Assembly: GCA_006386115.1 (NCBI GenBank)
Contig: VFIW01000062.1
Coordinates: 215,762 to 279,761 of the forward strand
Reading direction: 5' to 3'
DNA length: 64,000 nucleotides
Source: Globisporangium splendens
Lineage: Eukaryota > Oomycota > Peronosporomycetes > Pythiales > Pythiaceae
This document shows positions 42,600 through 53,167 of this stretch, one piece after another. Both the position numbers and the translations under genes were made by a program. The notes beneath the pieces were generated by a model that had not been told where the DNA came from, did not search any database, and worked only from the letters and a program-made list of their open reading frames with translations. Numbering within the stretch: the first letter of the stretch is position 1; each line of letters begins with the position of its first letter.

Positions 42600-44880
42600 G
42601 AGAATGACGATCAAATGTTGGAAGTCAAGGTGTTACAGTTATGTTTCGTCATGCCAGCGCTTCCTGCATGCAGCTGGGATGCTGAGACCTTCTCTCGTCC
42701 CTTTGAGAGCAGACGAATTTGCAGGCGAATTCGGTTTCGGCGTCCTGGTTGTCAAGACGACAGCGTGGAAGTCGCCGTAGCATAATTGGCACTGCACTGT
42801 ACTCCCGTTTGGCAACAGCAGATGCTGTATCTGACTTGCTGGTCATGACGCAAACTCATCGCCTTAATTTGTTGCAAGCACTGTGTGTACGTGAAGCTTG
42901 AAACGGGTATTCCAAGATCAACACGGTCACAATTCCTGGTCACCCCGCCGCACTTTCTTCCACCTCTCTCCCCAGCGTCAGAAAGACTTCCGATTTGCAT
43001 CCTATTAGTGAGTTGGCACGCCTCAAAGGTGAGCAGAGCTCCTGACAATTACGAGCGCGCAAATTGTACGGGCAGAGAATTCGCGGAGTAAGTGCCACAT
43101 TTAGCCAGCTACGTTGACGAATTGCTTTTCGCGCTCTGTGAATCGTACGCTCAGTTGTCGAGGAACAAACGCAGCTGGTCTTCAGTGACGACGACGATCT
43201 TGACGCCTCAACTTCAATTTCGCTGAAGAGCGAGGCTGGATGAGGAAGGTCTGGAAGCCAATGTTGGCTGTCCAGTTTGACGTCGCGTTGTGTTAACTTG
43301 AAGGTCCTGCTCCACTCAGTCAACAGAAACCCCAGTTCTGACAAACAAGACTCCCAAAGCTGTACTCTGGTCGCATATCGTCAACGAACGGATCGTATTT
43401 TTTGCAATACCAAAGACTTGGCACCAAGCTGAAGTACTCGAAGCATCACGCCGTCAGCAGAATCACAGTCGACGACAAGCCTCGATCCAACACAAGCTCC
43501 TGAATTCTGCAGCGTCTTAAGTGCAGGTCTCCAATGTGTTGCAGTGCATCAAGCATTAACTCGAATACGCTCATGGTCGCCGCCAAAGCAGTACAACTCA
43601 CACAGAAGTCGGGCATGGATTGGCAAGTCAGTTGGGAAAGCCAACGCGTCAAAGATTGCGCGGTTCATGTTGGAAGTTGCTTGTCGTCACACATTGTAAA
43701 CCGGAGCGTCGTCATTCGACACGATTAGAGGAAATGTTGACGATAAATATACAGTGCAGGTCGAAAAAATTGATATTGAATAAATCATGGTTGCAGGTTT
43801 AGTGTGGGTCCTGAAATTTAAAAGTTCCCAAAGTTTCACCGTTAAATACGGCCAAAGTTCTCACTCATTTTTTCTTTCGCAGCAGTCGCTAGCAGAAAAA
43901 GCACGGAAACGGGAAAAGCCGGAGAGAGAGGCACGTGGTCTCCCCTTATTGAATTGTGCGTTGCTGGTTAATTGCTTGGAAATTGGAGGCTAGGGTGCAT
44001 CGCAAAAACACTCTCTTTCCATGAGCCTGTCTTGCGTTGGTCATGCACATGTGCATTGAAAAGGTCCTAGACCTGGACAAAGTTGAAGATGCAAGGAATA
44101 TGTGCAATATAACCGTTATTTACTGCAATTTATTCATCAAAAACAGACTTCATCAGCACAAATCTTGTCAAAAGTAGCCTTTCTTTATCCCTTGAGAACG
44201 GTGTTTGAAACTGAGAGGACGCAAACAAGACTTCTGCTTTTAAAAAGGAGGCCATGCCGAAGTGCTGTGCTAAAAAGCCAGGCATTGTCCAGGGAAGAGG
44301 ATATTGCATCCTACTCAAAGCAGCGCCAACAAGCTGAGTACTGCAGACTTCTGATATTCCAGCATTTTCATTGTGGTACATCTATGCAGAGACATTTCCA
44401 CACAATTAGGCTGAACGCCACCAGCACGCCACCACAGTACGCAACCCACTCATGTAAAAATATGAGGAAGATACTGGGAACTTCGCAGATTTCGCATATT
44501 GCTATAGAGTCTGTCGTCACGTCAAAAATGCGACTTTGCCATCTCAACACCTCCATCCACTGGCCATTCGTCATTCTGCACAGCACGCCTTGCTCGCTGT
44601 GCCGTCTTGGACACACTTTTTGTGTTTGCAGTTGCCATGCTGAATTCAGTCTAAAGTCCAGTTGCCGCCTCAACATATCCGATTGATATTTAAAAAAAAG
44701 AAGAGAAAAAACGACACCTTGTCTCAAGTGTGCTTTGCCGGAATCAGAATTTAGAAAAAAAGATCGGCTTCTATTTTCAGCCAATCAGAGTGCGGAAAAT
44801 GTAGTTGCAAAACCCTTTGTTCCCCTTCTAGGTCATTACGACCGTAGCTACAAGCCAAAGAGATCCGCAGTGCGATCAAG
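42600..44880. other. Intergenic, no recognised gene
   Basis: Open frames up to 194 codons (44102-44686 plus) without a recognisable domain. An AT-rich stretch follows 43740. I see no RNA gene or repeat. Confidence 0.4.
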
Positions 44881-46644
44881 ATGCGCGTCGCCGCCATGAC
44901 TGGCGCTGGGAATGCGCCGCTGCCGCTGACGTCTGCCGCCGTCGTGTGCCGCAAGGCGCGGCCGTCTCTAGACGCGCTGGCGCATGTGGTGGACACGATC
45001 AGCGCGTTTCTGGACGAGAGCGTCTCGCCGCGGTGGACGATCCCACGCGCGAGTGCGAGCAATTTTCCACACTTGCTGGTGCGTCTAGCGGCACGCGAGC
45101 CGAAAGATATGGATCCGCACTACAAGATGTTTCTAAGCAGCAGAGCGCTTGTGCACGCCGTGGCTAACGATAATCTGGAGATCGTGCAGTGGTTGTGTCA
45201 AGAATACTGTCCCAAGACGTTTGTGTTTCTCGCCGTCGAGGAAGCAGCACGCCTGGGAAACACGCGGATTTCGGTGTGGCTAGTGGAGAATTGCAGTAAG
45301 ACTATGCTGTGGAGTCCGCGGATCATGGACATTGCAGCGGCGCATGGACAACTGGAGACTCTCCAGTGGCTGCAAACGCTCCCAGAAAACCCAGGTTGCA
45401 CGCGCGCCGCGATCGAGAATGCTGCGCGGAATGGACACGTCAATGTCGTCGTGTGGCTGCAGCACCATGCGCCAGTTCAACAATCCTCTGTCGCAATCGT
45501 GAATGCCATTGAGTGCGGTCATCTCGAGGTTGTGCGTTTCCTTCACGATCAGGGCCACGCACTTCGAGCGCCTGCCCATGCCATCGCATGCGCTGCCAAA
45601 CGCAATCGACTGGATATTCTCCAGTGGATGCACGAACACTACGCGGTGGACTGGACCTCGGACGCAATGGATTCGGCCGCTGAGCGAGGGCATTTACAGA
45701 TTGTCCAGTGGTTGCATGCGAATCGGATCGAAGGCTGCACGACGACGGCGATGAACCAGGCAGCGGCCAATGGGCACCTCGACATGGTGCAGTGGCTCCA
45801 CGCGAATCGATCTGAAGGATGCACAGCGTACGCAATGGACGGTGCAGCAGGAAACGGCTTCTTTGATGTCGTCAAGTGGCTCCATGAAAACCGCAGCGAA
45901 GGCTGCACGACGCGTGCCATGAACATCGCGGCAACGAATGGTCACCTGGATATCGTGCAGTGGCTCCACGCAAATCGATGCGAAGGATGTACGTCCCGAG
46001 CCATGAATGGAGCTGCCTCAGGTGGTCACTTGAACGTCGTCAAGTGGCTTCATGAGACGCGAAGCGAGGGTTGCACCGCGTTTGCGATGGACAGTGCGGC
46101 TGAGTATGGTCACCTGGATGTGGTCCAGTGGCTGCATGCAAACCGCACGGAAGGATGTACCACCGCAGCAATGAATTTGGCTGCTTCCCGCGGCCACTTG
46201 CATGTGATCCAGTGGCTCCATGAGAATCGAACTGAAGGCTGCACATCCAGGGCAATGGATCTCGCTGTGGAGATTGGCCATTTCCATGTCGTCAAGTGGC
46301 TCCATGAACATCGGCTAGAGGGGTGCACGGTCTTCGCCATGGACTGTGCCCATTCGCTCGAGATTCTCAAATGGCTGCACGAGAATCGATCAGAAGGGTG
46401 CACCACGAACGCGATGCGGAATGCAGTCCTGGAAGGAGACTTTGAGCGCCTCTTGTTCTTGCATGCGAATCGAAGCGAAGGCTGCGGTGACAGTGTGACG
46501 CTCGTGGTGGCTCGACAAGAGCAACTCGAGATGTTTCTCTGGCTGTACGAGCATTACCGCGCCAACCTCCGCATCGCGCATATTCGGAATCAGTACCAGA
46601 ATCGGCATTATTTGATCGCATTGCTGGACAAAATGCGAGTATAA
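44881..46644 (+). CDS. Ankyrin repeat protein, same family
   Basis: Start ATG 44881 (MRVAAMTGAGNAPLPLTSAAVVCRKARP); ATG 44896 is also possible. 587 residues, single exon. Cap ISAFLDESVSPRWTIPRAS. The second half is the most regular array in the window, about ten consecutive 28-residue units (WLHANRSEGCT, AMDGAAGNGFFDVVK). Shortened unit AMDCAHSLEILKWLHENRSEGC, then LFLHANRSEGCGDSV and a cap ending LLDKMRV. Few changes between adjacent units suggest recent unit duplication or gene conversion within the array. Confidence 0.9.
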   Translation: MRVAAMTGAGNAPLPLTSAAVVCRKARPSLDALAHVVDTISAFLDESVSPRWTIPRASASNFPHLLVRLAAREPKDMDPHYKMFLSSRALVHAVANDNLEIVQWLCQEYCPKTFVFLAVEEAARLGNTRISVWLVENCSKTMLWSPRIMDIAAAHGQLETLQWLQTLPENPGCTRAAIENAARNGHVNVVVWLQHHAPVQQSSVAIVNAIECGHLEVVRFLHDQGHALRAPAHAIACAAKRNRLDILQWMHEHYAVDWTSDAMDSAAERGHLQIVQWLHANRIEGCTTTAMNQAAANGHLDMVQWLHANRSEGCTAYAMDGAAGNGFFDVVKWLHENRSEGCTTRAMNIAATNGHLDIVQWLHANRCEGCTSRAMNGAASGGHLNVVKWLHETRSEGCTAFAMDSAAEYGHLDVVQWLHANRTEGCTTAAMNLAASRGHLHVIQWLHENRTEGCTSRAMDLAVEIGHFHVVKWLHEHRLEGCTVFAMDCAHSLEILKWLHENRSEGCTTNAMRNAVLEGDFERLLFLHANRSEGCGDSVTLVVARQEQLEMFLWLYEHYRANLRIAHIRNQYQNRHYLIALLDKMRV

Positions 46645-47157
46645 AAGTGAACAGTCCGTCGTCCTGGAAGCAAGCAGGATAACGAGTTGCCGCGGCGAAG
46701 ATTGCCATGCATCGCCTCCTCTCACGAGTGCCACATGCTACCCGATAACTACAAGTGAGGTTGGTGTGACTTGAACCCTTTTGGAAGATGGATCAATCTG
46801 CTGGGATTGAATGCTATTTCGTTGTTTATTCGACGGAAGTAGGTGTGATCTTGATAGGTCGTTCCCGTATTTGTCACGAGAAACATTGCTCATGGGCAAT
46901 GATGCTACAGCGAGACAGGGGAGGACTCCGTAATAGTGGCTGATCATTAGTCTGGTGGGGTAGCGGATAGTTTTGCTTAAGCTATTTCCATGTCTTCAAG
47001 TCGTCCCAGCCCCACGCGAATGCTTTTATGTTGTTTGTTTCCGTGCTGGGATAGCGGAGTGCTGCTAGAGTAGCCCAAACAGGATTGATTTCGTGCATGA
47101 AGCCTTGTCGGCATTTTACCGGCATCGAAGACCAACGCCAACACTGGGCGTGAGACC
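46645..47157. other. Intergenic before LINE B copy 1
   Basis: No gene recognised. It ends at the 16-bp flank of LINE B copy 1 (47158-47173). Confidence 0.5.
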
Positions 47158-47173
47158 AGACTGGTACTTGTCA
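47158..47173 (+). repeat. Flank of LINE B copy 1 matching the flank of copy 2
   Basis: AGACTGGTACTTGTCA stands directly before the 5' end of LINE B copy 1. Its reverse complement is at 61292-61307, directly outside the 3' end of LINE B copy 2. It looks like one target-site duplication whose two copies are now on different elements. Confidence 0.75.
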
Positions 47174-49319
47174 CAATTGTGCAGACTCAATGGGACGGCG
47201 ATGTGTTCCAGATCGACCTCAGCTCTAAAATGTCTGACAGGCTTCCAGGTATCATCACTGAAGGACGAAAGCTACGTGGGACATTCTGTGCAGAATGGCT
47301 GCCATACATGACCTCGACTGCAGATGGGTGGCTTCTTGATTCCAACGGTTCCCCTTACAAGCTTGCTCACTCATCATTACCAGTTGAAACAGCACAACTG
47401 GGCGACATACTTCGATGGGAGTGGATAAGACCAGGAGTGCTTAACTTCATCCCAACATGTGGAATCTCTAGATTCTCCCGGCCGTCTATTCGAGCGCTCG
47501 AGCGGTTATGTGCTACGTTGGTATCCAACTTCCCACAGCTTCTGTATCGACCACAGCAAACAAATGTGCTTCGGCTGTACAACGGACAACGTCATTATAA
47601 CCACGAATGGCATCTGCACACCAGTGAAGCAACTCTGACCCACGTCGACACGACCCTAGTCAAAGCTACGCATACAGTTCACTCCGCAATGGGCTGTGAC
47701 ATCATGGCAACAAGAGACTTGAACGGGCAGAAGGTGTCGTTCCATGCACATCCACGCTTCACAAGAATCGTGCAACTATGGGGTGGCAACGGACGATACA
47801 ATACGACCAGATCTTTCTATCGGCAACAAGTTGCAGCAACGAGGACACAAATTGGCAAAGATACTCGAGATGCAGCAGTCAACAAAGCTGTCCAAACAGC
47901 AGGATCTCTGTGGCCAGGACTGCAATTAATCCAATGGAGCGAATTACACAACATCCCAGGGATTACTGTTTATACGGCTCAGACTCTTCTCCGGCTGAAA
48001 GCCAACCGACTCTCCATGTGGAACTAGGAGAAAGCTGATCTATCCTGCTCGGATCCCGAATGTTCCCAAGTTGTCCAATCTTCTGTTCAACATCTATTCT
48101 GGGAGTGTCCGAAAGCCAAACTGGTGTGGAACTACTTTTATGCGCTATGGGCGAAGATCGGAATCACTCCTGGTCACGACCCCGCAATATGGATCTTCAG
48201 TCTGGATCTACCAGATACTCCAAGACATGCATGGACCACGATCAAGAGACACATTATCGGACACAAGTTCTCCAATGAACACCTCCAAGATCATCTCTAT
48301 CCCGTCGCACACATGCTGTGGCGATATATGAGCGCATCGCTCATACAGGTCATTTGGTGTGCGCATCTGCGACGCATGGATTCGGATCCAATCGAATCGA
48401 CTGCTGAGATGGCGATCACGATGACCAGATTAGAGGCAGGAATGCGAAACCTCACACGACTCGCTGAAGCGCAAGCTGGAGACTCTGACGGTCACACGGT
48501 TGCGGCAGTTCTCAAGGCATATGTCGACTGCTTTCTCAGCCAAACCGACACCATCCCCTTGACTCCAAGTGATACTCGCGGCGTTTACCTGTTGTTTTTC
48601 GATGGTGGATCACGCGGCAATCCAGGACCAGGAGGGACTGGATCCATTATCGTGCGTGTCCATAAGGACTCGCACACAGCCAGTTTAATTTGGGCCGCGA
48701 GCATGGCATATAGCAGGAAGGACACGACCAACAACTTTGCCGAGTACTGGGGTCTCATACACGGACTCCGAGAAGCCCAACGCAGTCACTTCGAACCGTT
48801 GTACGTGATTGGAGACAGTGCGCTGATTATCTCCAAACAGCGAATGCATCGGTCCCCTCGACAGCACCGATTGGCACGTTTATACCAGACAAGTCGACGA
48901 CTCGCGGATTGCATCGACATCCGAGGATGGTACCATCACTACCGTGCCTTCAACGAGATGGCGGACTCAGCCGCCAACCTAGCCATGGACACCAGAACCT
49001 CAACGCAGGTTCACTTCCCAACTCAAAGAGCTGCTTTCAACAATCTCACCCAGGATCTTGACAACGACGTCATGCATTGGCTTATGCGAAGTTCGGAAGA
49101 CCCAAGGTCATTGGACAACACAAGGCAGCCTCACATAGGACCAAGAGAACATGCCATCCTGGTCAAAGATTATTTAGCAGTTGGAAGTGATCTAGTGCAA
49201 TCCTCGCTATAGACACATTTACACTCCTAGATGAAATTCGATTTGAAGATTAGGCAGGAGAATGGATATTGTAGGTCACGAAGATGAACCTAAATATACC
49301 TCACCTTATAAAGATAAAG
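47174..49319 (+). mobile_element. LINE family B copy 1, 5'-truncated
   Basis: 3' part of a LINE ORF2 followed by a 3' UTR ending CACCTTATAAAGATAAA. Visible: a zinc-type motif CSDPECSQ...HLFWECPKA (about 48045-48115) and an RNase H with FFDGGSRGNPGPGGTG (about 48595). The reading frame is open from the 5' junction except for one TAG at 48025-48027, and stops at 49210-49212. LINE B copy 2 (61308-64000, opposite strand) has the same TAG. Apart from the two motifs and RNase H the rest is typical ORF2 linker. Copy 1 is cut inside the ORF; reverse transcriptase lies upstream and is missing. Confidence 0.85.
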
Positions 49320-51118
49320 AAGCGCTGCGAACGAGTTAGATCGGGTGTTGTTTCCAGACCACTGTGCATCGAGTGCTGGGTGGTCCTGCTGGATTCCATT
49401 TGAGGGGGAGGCCATCACTCGATGTGCAGCACGTTTTATGTGACAGACTCAAGCCCATCACTCACGTTCTATGGAACGAGATCAGACCACCACTCCCGTT
49501 GCTGTGCTGCAGCACTCGTTTGCACTGTTGTCTTTGACGGAGCTGTACAGCGTCAGTGCCGGTCCCACGCAAGCCGATTGTGGGCAAAACCAATAGCGCG
49601 ATATCTCCGCAATCCCATATCTCCAGCGAGAAACACAGTTTCTTCCCCAAGCACGACCACTTGCCCACGTGCGCTTGACGCAGGCATCAGCACCACACCC
49701 CCAAGCGGCGGTAGCGGTGCAATCACATCTTGAATTTTATCAACGAGGTGTTGAGCAGAGACTGGATTATACAGCTATCAACGAACCTAAGTCGAGTCGA
49801 CAGGCTTGCGGAAGCGTTTGCTGCTCGGTTTGTTAGTGACGAGATGGAGAACAATTTTCTGATCATCGAGTAATCTTATTACTAGGTTGTCTTATTCGAG
49901 TGTCTCCAAAAGAATCTTTGGGAGTTCTCGAGTGCCGTTGCGCTGACATGGTCCAGGAGGAAGACCTACACAGTCGGCATATAGTCGAAAAGAGCGCCCT
50001 CGGGTATGAGCTGCAGTTCCCCCCACCTCATTCAGTGGTTTCATAACAAACGCATTTGCACTCACTTATTGAAGTATTTCGTAGCACGAAATCAAATTAG
50101 GTCTGGTGGAGTTGAGGCGAAACTTCGCCCCGACAAATTCGAATGCGATTCTGCTTCCTTCCGTCACATCGGACACAGCATTAAAACGTGTACAGCGTAC
50201 GTCTGGTCTTCGCTTCGCACTTTTTGGTGGTCGGAGCTGGAGCTGCGGTCACTGGCGCAGTTGGAGCTTTGGTGGTAGCTGCTGGCTTGCTGGTCGTGGC
50301 TGCAGGAGCTTTAGTTGCAGCCGCTGGTTTGGCAGACCACATACCTCAACTATAAAAGGACGCAAAAGAAGCTCCCGGACCCTGAGCCGAGAAAGAGTCT
50401 CCTGTCCTGAACGGTGCCGAGATAGTCACTGAGGTTGAAATACTAAATACCAGTCTACTTGCATGCTATTTCGATGAATGAACCGTACGTGTGATGGTAC
50501 CAACGCGTTCGTGTGTGGCAGGTGATTTACGGTCCTGAAGATCTTGCACTCATTTCGGTGTAACAGAGGGCTTGATTGGACCCACAACTGGAGCCGTTAT
50601 GAAAACTACTAATCCTGGAGCTCATCCACTTGAGAGGATCATTTTCGACAAGGCGATTTCTCTACTACTGAAAGAAAATCTCGCTAATCGTCTGCTCTCA
50701 GTGGTTAGTTCAAGTTGATGCCCGTCTCTCAAGGACTCCAAGTTGCGACAACAATTGGCAGACAACGTTTTTATAGCAACACCACATTTGCTACAATGGT
50801 GTCTCTTGGTAACATCAGGATCTTTGTTGTTGCTGCTGACTATAGAACATTGCAGCAGCTTAGACACAATCGAAAATACGGCTATTCTGCAATTGATGAA
50901 CGTCCTGCACACTCCTCGTCCGTACTAAGAAGAACTCCAGCATTGTTATGCAAGCATTTGGTATTGAAATGTATTGCTCGTGGTCGGCCAAAAAACGCAT
51001 TATTCAAGTAAATCCCAGCTTTGCTACACGGTGTACTATCTTTCAATATGGACGAGTGGAAAGTATCTTCTGGGAAATCTATCCATTTTAGGATATTGAA
51101 CGCCAGTCGCGCTCATTT
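49320..51118. other. Intergenic with one low-complexity coding-like patch
   Basis: On the minus strand 50175-50345 reads as a Thr/Ala/Pro/Lys-rich stretch (KPAAATKAPAATTSKPAATT) ending KCEAKTRRTLYTF and a TAA. Such linkers occur in secreted oomycete proteins. No initiating exon was found. The rest shows nothing recognisable. Confidence 0.4.
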
Positions 51119-51858
51119 TTACCCACGAATATTCTTCGATTTGCCCTTGAGAGGAACGCAGTTTTCTACAATGCAATAGACTCAGGTCAGTTCAGTGTGC
51201 CTCTCAAAATGTATGTACAACAAAATAGCAGCGAGAGACGTACTGTAAACTTGCCACTGCTCGTTCTGGAAACCGAGCCAGTAGAAGCGAAGCATGCACG
51301 ATCCCTTGCACGACGAAAAGTCGACTGGCATCTTGGACTCGGTAATGCCCTTGCCAGCATACGCCTTCTCGCAGTTGTCGTTATGGAGCACCATCTTGTC
51401 ATCGAGCCAGATCTCACAAGGACCCTGTAACATATTAATAGTGTGAGTACATATCATACTTCTTACATATTCTTCAAGCGCACTCGTCAACGTACCTGGT
51501 GCGTAAATCCGGAATTGTAGTGCTGAAACACGACTTTGCCGTCGGCTGGGATCGCCTTGGGGGTCGCCTTTGCATTGGTCCACCCGCACGCTTGTCCTTT
51601 GTTGTCCAGGAACGAGCGCAGGGTTTTGTAGCCGTGCTTCTTGGAGAGTGTCGCGAACTGACCGGCTTGGTCGCCTCCCTTCCACGAGCCTTTGCCCTCC
51701 CATGGCCAAGCGGGGTTCAGAATCACGACCCACTCGTTTCCGTGACCAGGAAGCACCTCCGCCTTAGGCACCTTCACCATACCATGAGCACTTGTCGTCG
51801 AGATGAGCGCGTTCACCGCGAGAAGCGCGGTAGCAGAGAACAGCGAAAGGGAGACCAT
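51119..51858 (-). CDS. Secreted AA17-like copper monooxygenase (LPMO), three exons
   Basis: Exon 1 51858-51496, intron 51495-51425, exon 2 51424-51244, intron 51243-51166 (GTACGT...TTGTAG), exon 3 51165-51119; 196 residues. Signal peptide 1-24 (MVSLSLFSATALLAV...TTSA) is followed by His25 (HGMVKVPKAEVLPGHG). A His at the mature N-terminus is the hallmark of lytic polysaccharide monooxygenases, where it binds copper with a second His, perhaps in FQHYNSGFTHQ. Then GPCEIWLDDK, CEKAYAGKG, MPVDFSSCKGSCMLRFYWLG, and across the second intron WQVYKNCVPLKGKSK. This fits family AA17, described from Phytophthora as pectin-active, mainly secreted during plant infection. Without the second intron the frame runs on to an unrelated LLYIHFERHTELT end, so splicing is needed for the KNC motif. 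Substrate is not shown by the sequence. Confidence 0.75.
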
Positions 51859-51882
51859 TGTGCGCCAATGAGTGCAGATTGC

Positions 51883-51889
51883 GAAATGA
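51883..51889 (-). promoter_or_regulatory. Initiator-like TCATTTC
   Basis: On the minus strand TCATTTC, fitting YCAYTYY, lies about 25 bases before the start codon of the AA17-like gene. Confidence 0.35.
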
Positions 51890-51909
51890 GCAGTTGGAGA
51901 GAACGCGAA

Positions 51910-52866
51910 GCGGGTGGAATATGAACCTGCTCAGTGTGTGAAATGAGCTCCTCGAAACAACACGAAACCGATGGCATCTGAACCTGCTCGATAGAAGTTA
52001 ATCTGGTTCCGTGAAGCCAGATGCCTGGATAATTTTGTCAGCGAAGTTCAGCTGTTGCACCAGAACGGTGTCACGGGATGCGGAATTAAGGAGTATGTCG
52101 TTGCTAAATGCGTTGAATTTTGGTCTTCTATATTCGCTATTAGGCAGATTTAAGAAAGTAGTATTTTGAGCACCCGATTGAGTTCCTGCAACGTACTTTT
52201 TATGAGGCATTCAAGGATTTGAAAGGATGCATGACTTGATTAGACCGACATTGTTCAGTGCTTTAAGACAACGACTCATCTGGGGTCAAAGACAAGTTGT
52301 TTACAAGTGAGACTGGGCTTCAGATCATCGTCTCCCACAAGCACAGACATCTGATGATCAGCTCGTATGCACAAGATTTTTGGCAAAAATTCCTGTCTGC
52401 ACATATATAACCAAAAATTCCTAAATCGAGCCATTCTGCCACATAGCAAGCCACATTTCCAATAATGTGGCTTTCACCACCTCGACAGCACAACATCAAT
52501 GGCTCACAGTACTGTGACCCCGACGCTCCAAAACAAGGCTACTCTATTAGATTGCCGAAGATCGAGATCCACAGCATCTGCAGCAGTTTGCTGATTACGT
52601 CGCGAGTATCAGACTTCAAAGGCATACAAAGAAGCAATTAAGCGTTCAAGGTGTGTGTGTGTGTGCAGATTTTCTAAACACGCAGACAAGAAGATTGTGT
52701 CTACGAGTACGAGTTGATAGTTTCACAAATTCGATGTAGGATACCTGTCGCTAAGGCATTTAGGTTGCCGAACATGCAATTATCAGATCAATGTTCTTAT
52801 TGACTTGCGTACAATGTATCAAGCTTGAGATGCCTTACAAAGCCAAAGAAAGGTTCCTTAGTTCAT
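51910..52866. other. Intergenic
   Basis: No gene recognised. A GT run lies at about 52652-52667. Confidence 0.5.
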
Positions 52867-52882
52867 CTTTTTGATAGTTTTG

Positions 52883-53074
52883 TGAGAGAGAAGGTAATTC
52901 TATTTAACTTATGATCTACATACAGTTGAAGAATTCCTGAGTCTCGTTAACACTGCTGACAGCGAGGTGTTTCTAAGTTTTGACGGTGTGGCACCGATAT
53001 CATTGTCGAGTAGAGCTGCGACTTGGGACCTAAGAACTTGATCATTTCCTGCGATTCGTCGGTGCTTTTTGACA
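52883..53074 (-). mobile_element. LINE family A, 192-bp 3' tail copy
   Basis: On the minus strand it repeats the last codons of ORF2 and the 3' UTR of the full-length LINE A next to it, ending in the same pyrimidine tail (ACCTTCTCTC). It is flanked by CTTTTTGATAGTTTTG (52867-52882) and CTTTTTGACAGTTTTG (53075-53090), a 16-base target duplication with one mismatch. So it is an independent, extremely 5'-truncated insertion and not a piece of the neighbour. Confidence 0.85.
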
Positions 53075-53103
53075 GTTTTGCTTACGACTATCCAAGCCTA
53101 TTT

Positions 53104-53120
53104 CTGTACAGCACTGTTGC
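53104..53120. repeat. Target-site duplication, left copy, of full-length LINE A
   Basis: CTGTACAGCACTGTTGC, exact 17-base match to 59438-59454 at the other end of the element. Confidence 0.9.
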
Positions 53121-53167
53121 GAGAGAGAGAGAAGGTAATTCTATTTAACTTATGATCTACATACAGT

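Noticed and set aside
44102..44686. 194-codon plus frame as a gene
   Set aside because: No recognisable domain, scattered Cys/His without spacing rules, and an equally open minus frame. Not enough to call.
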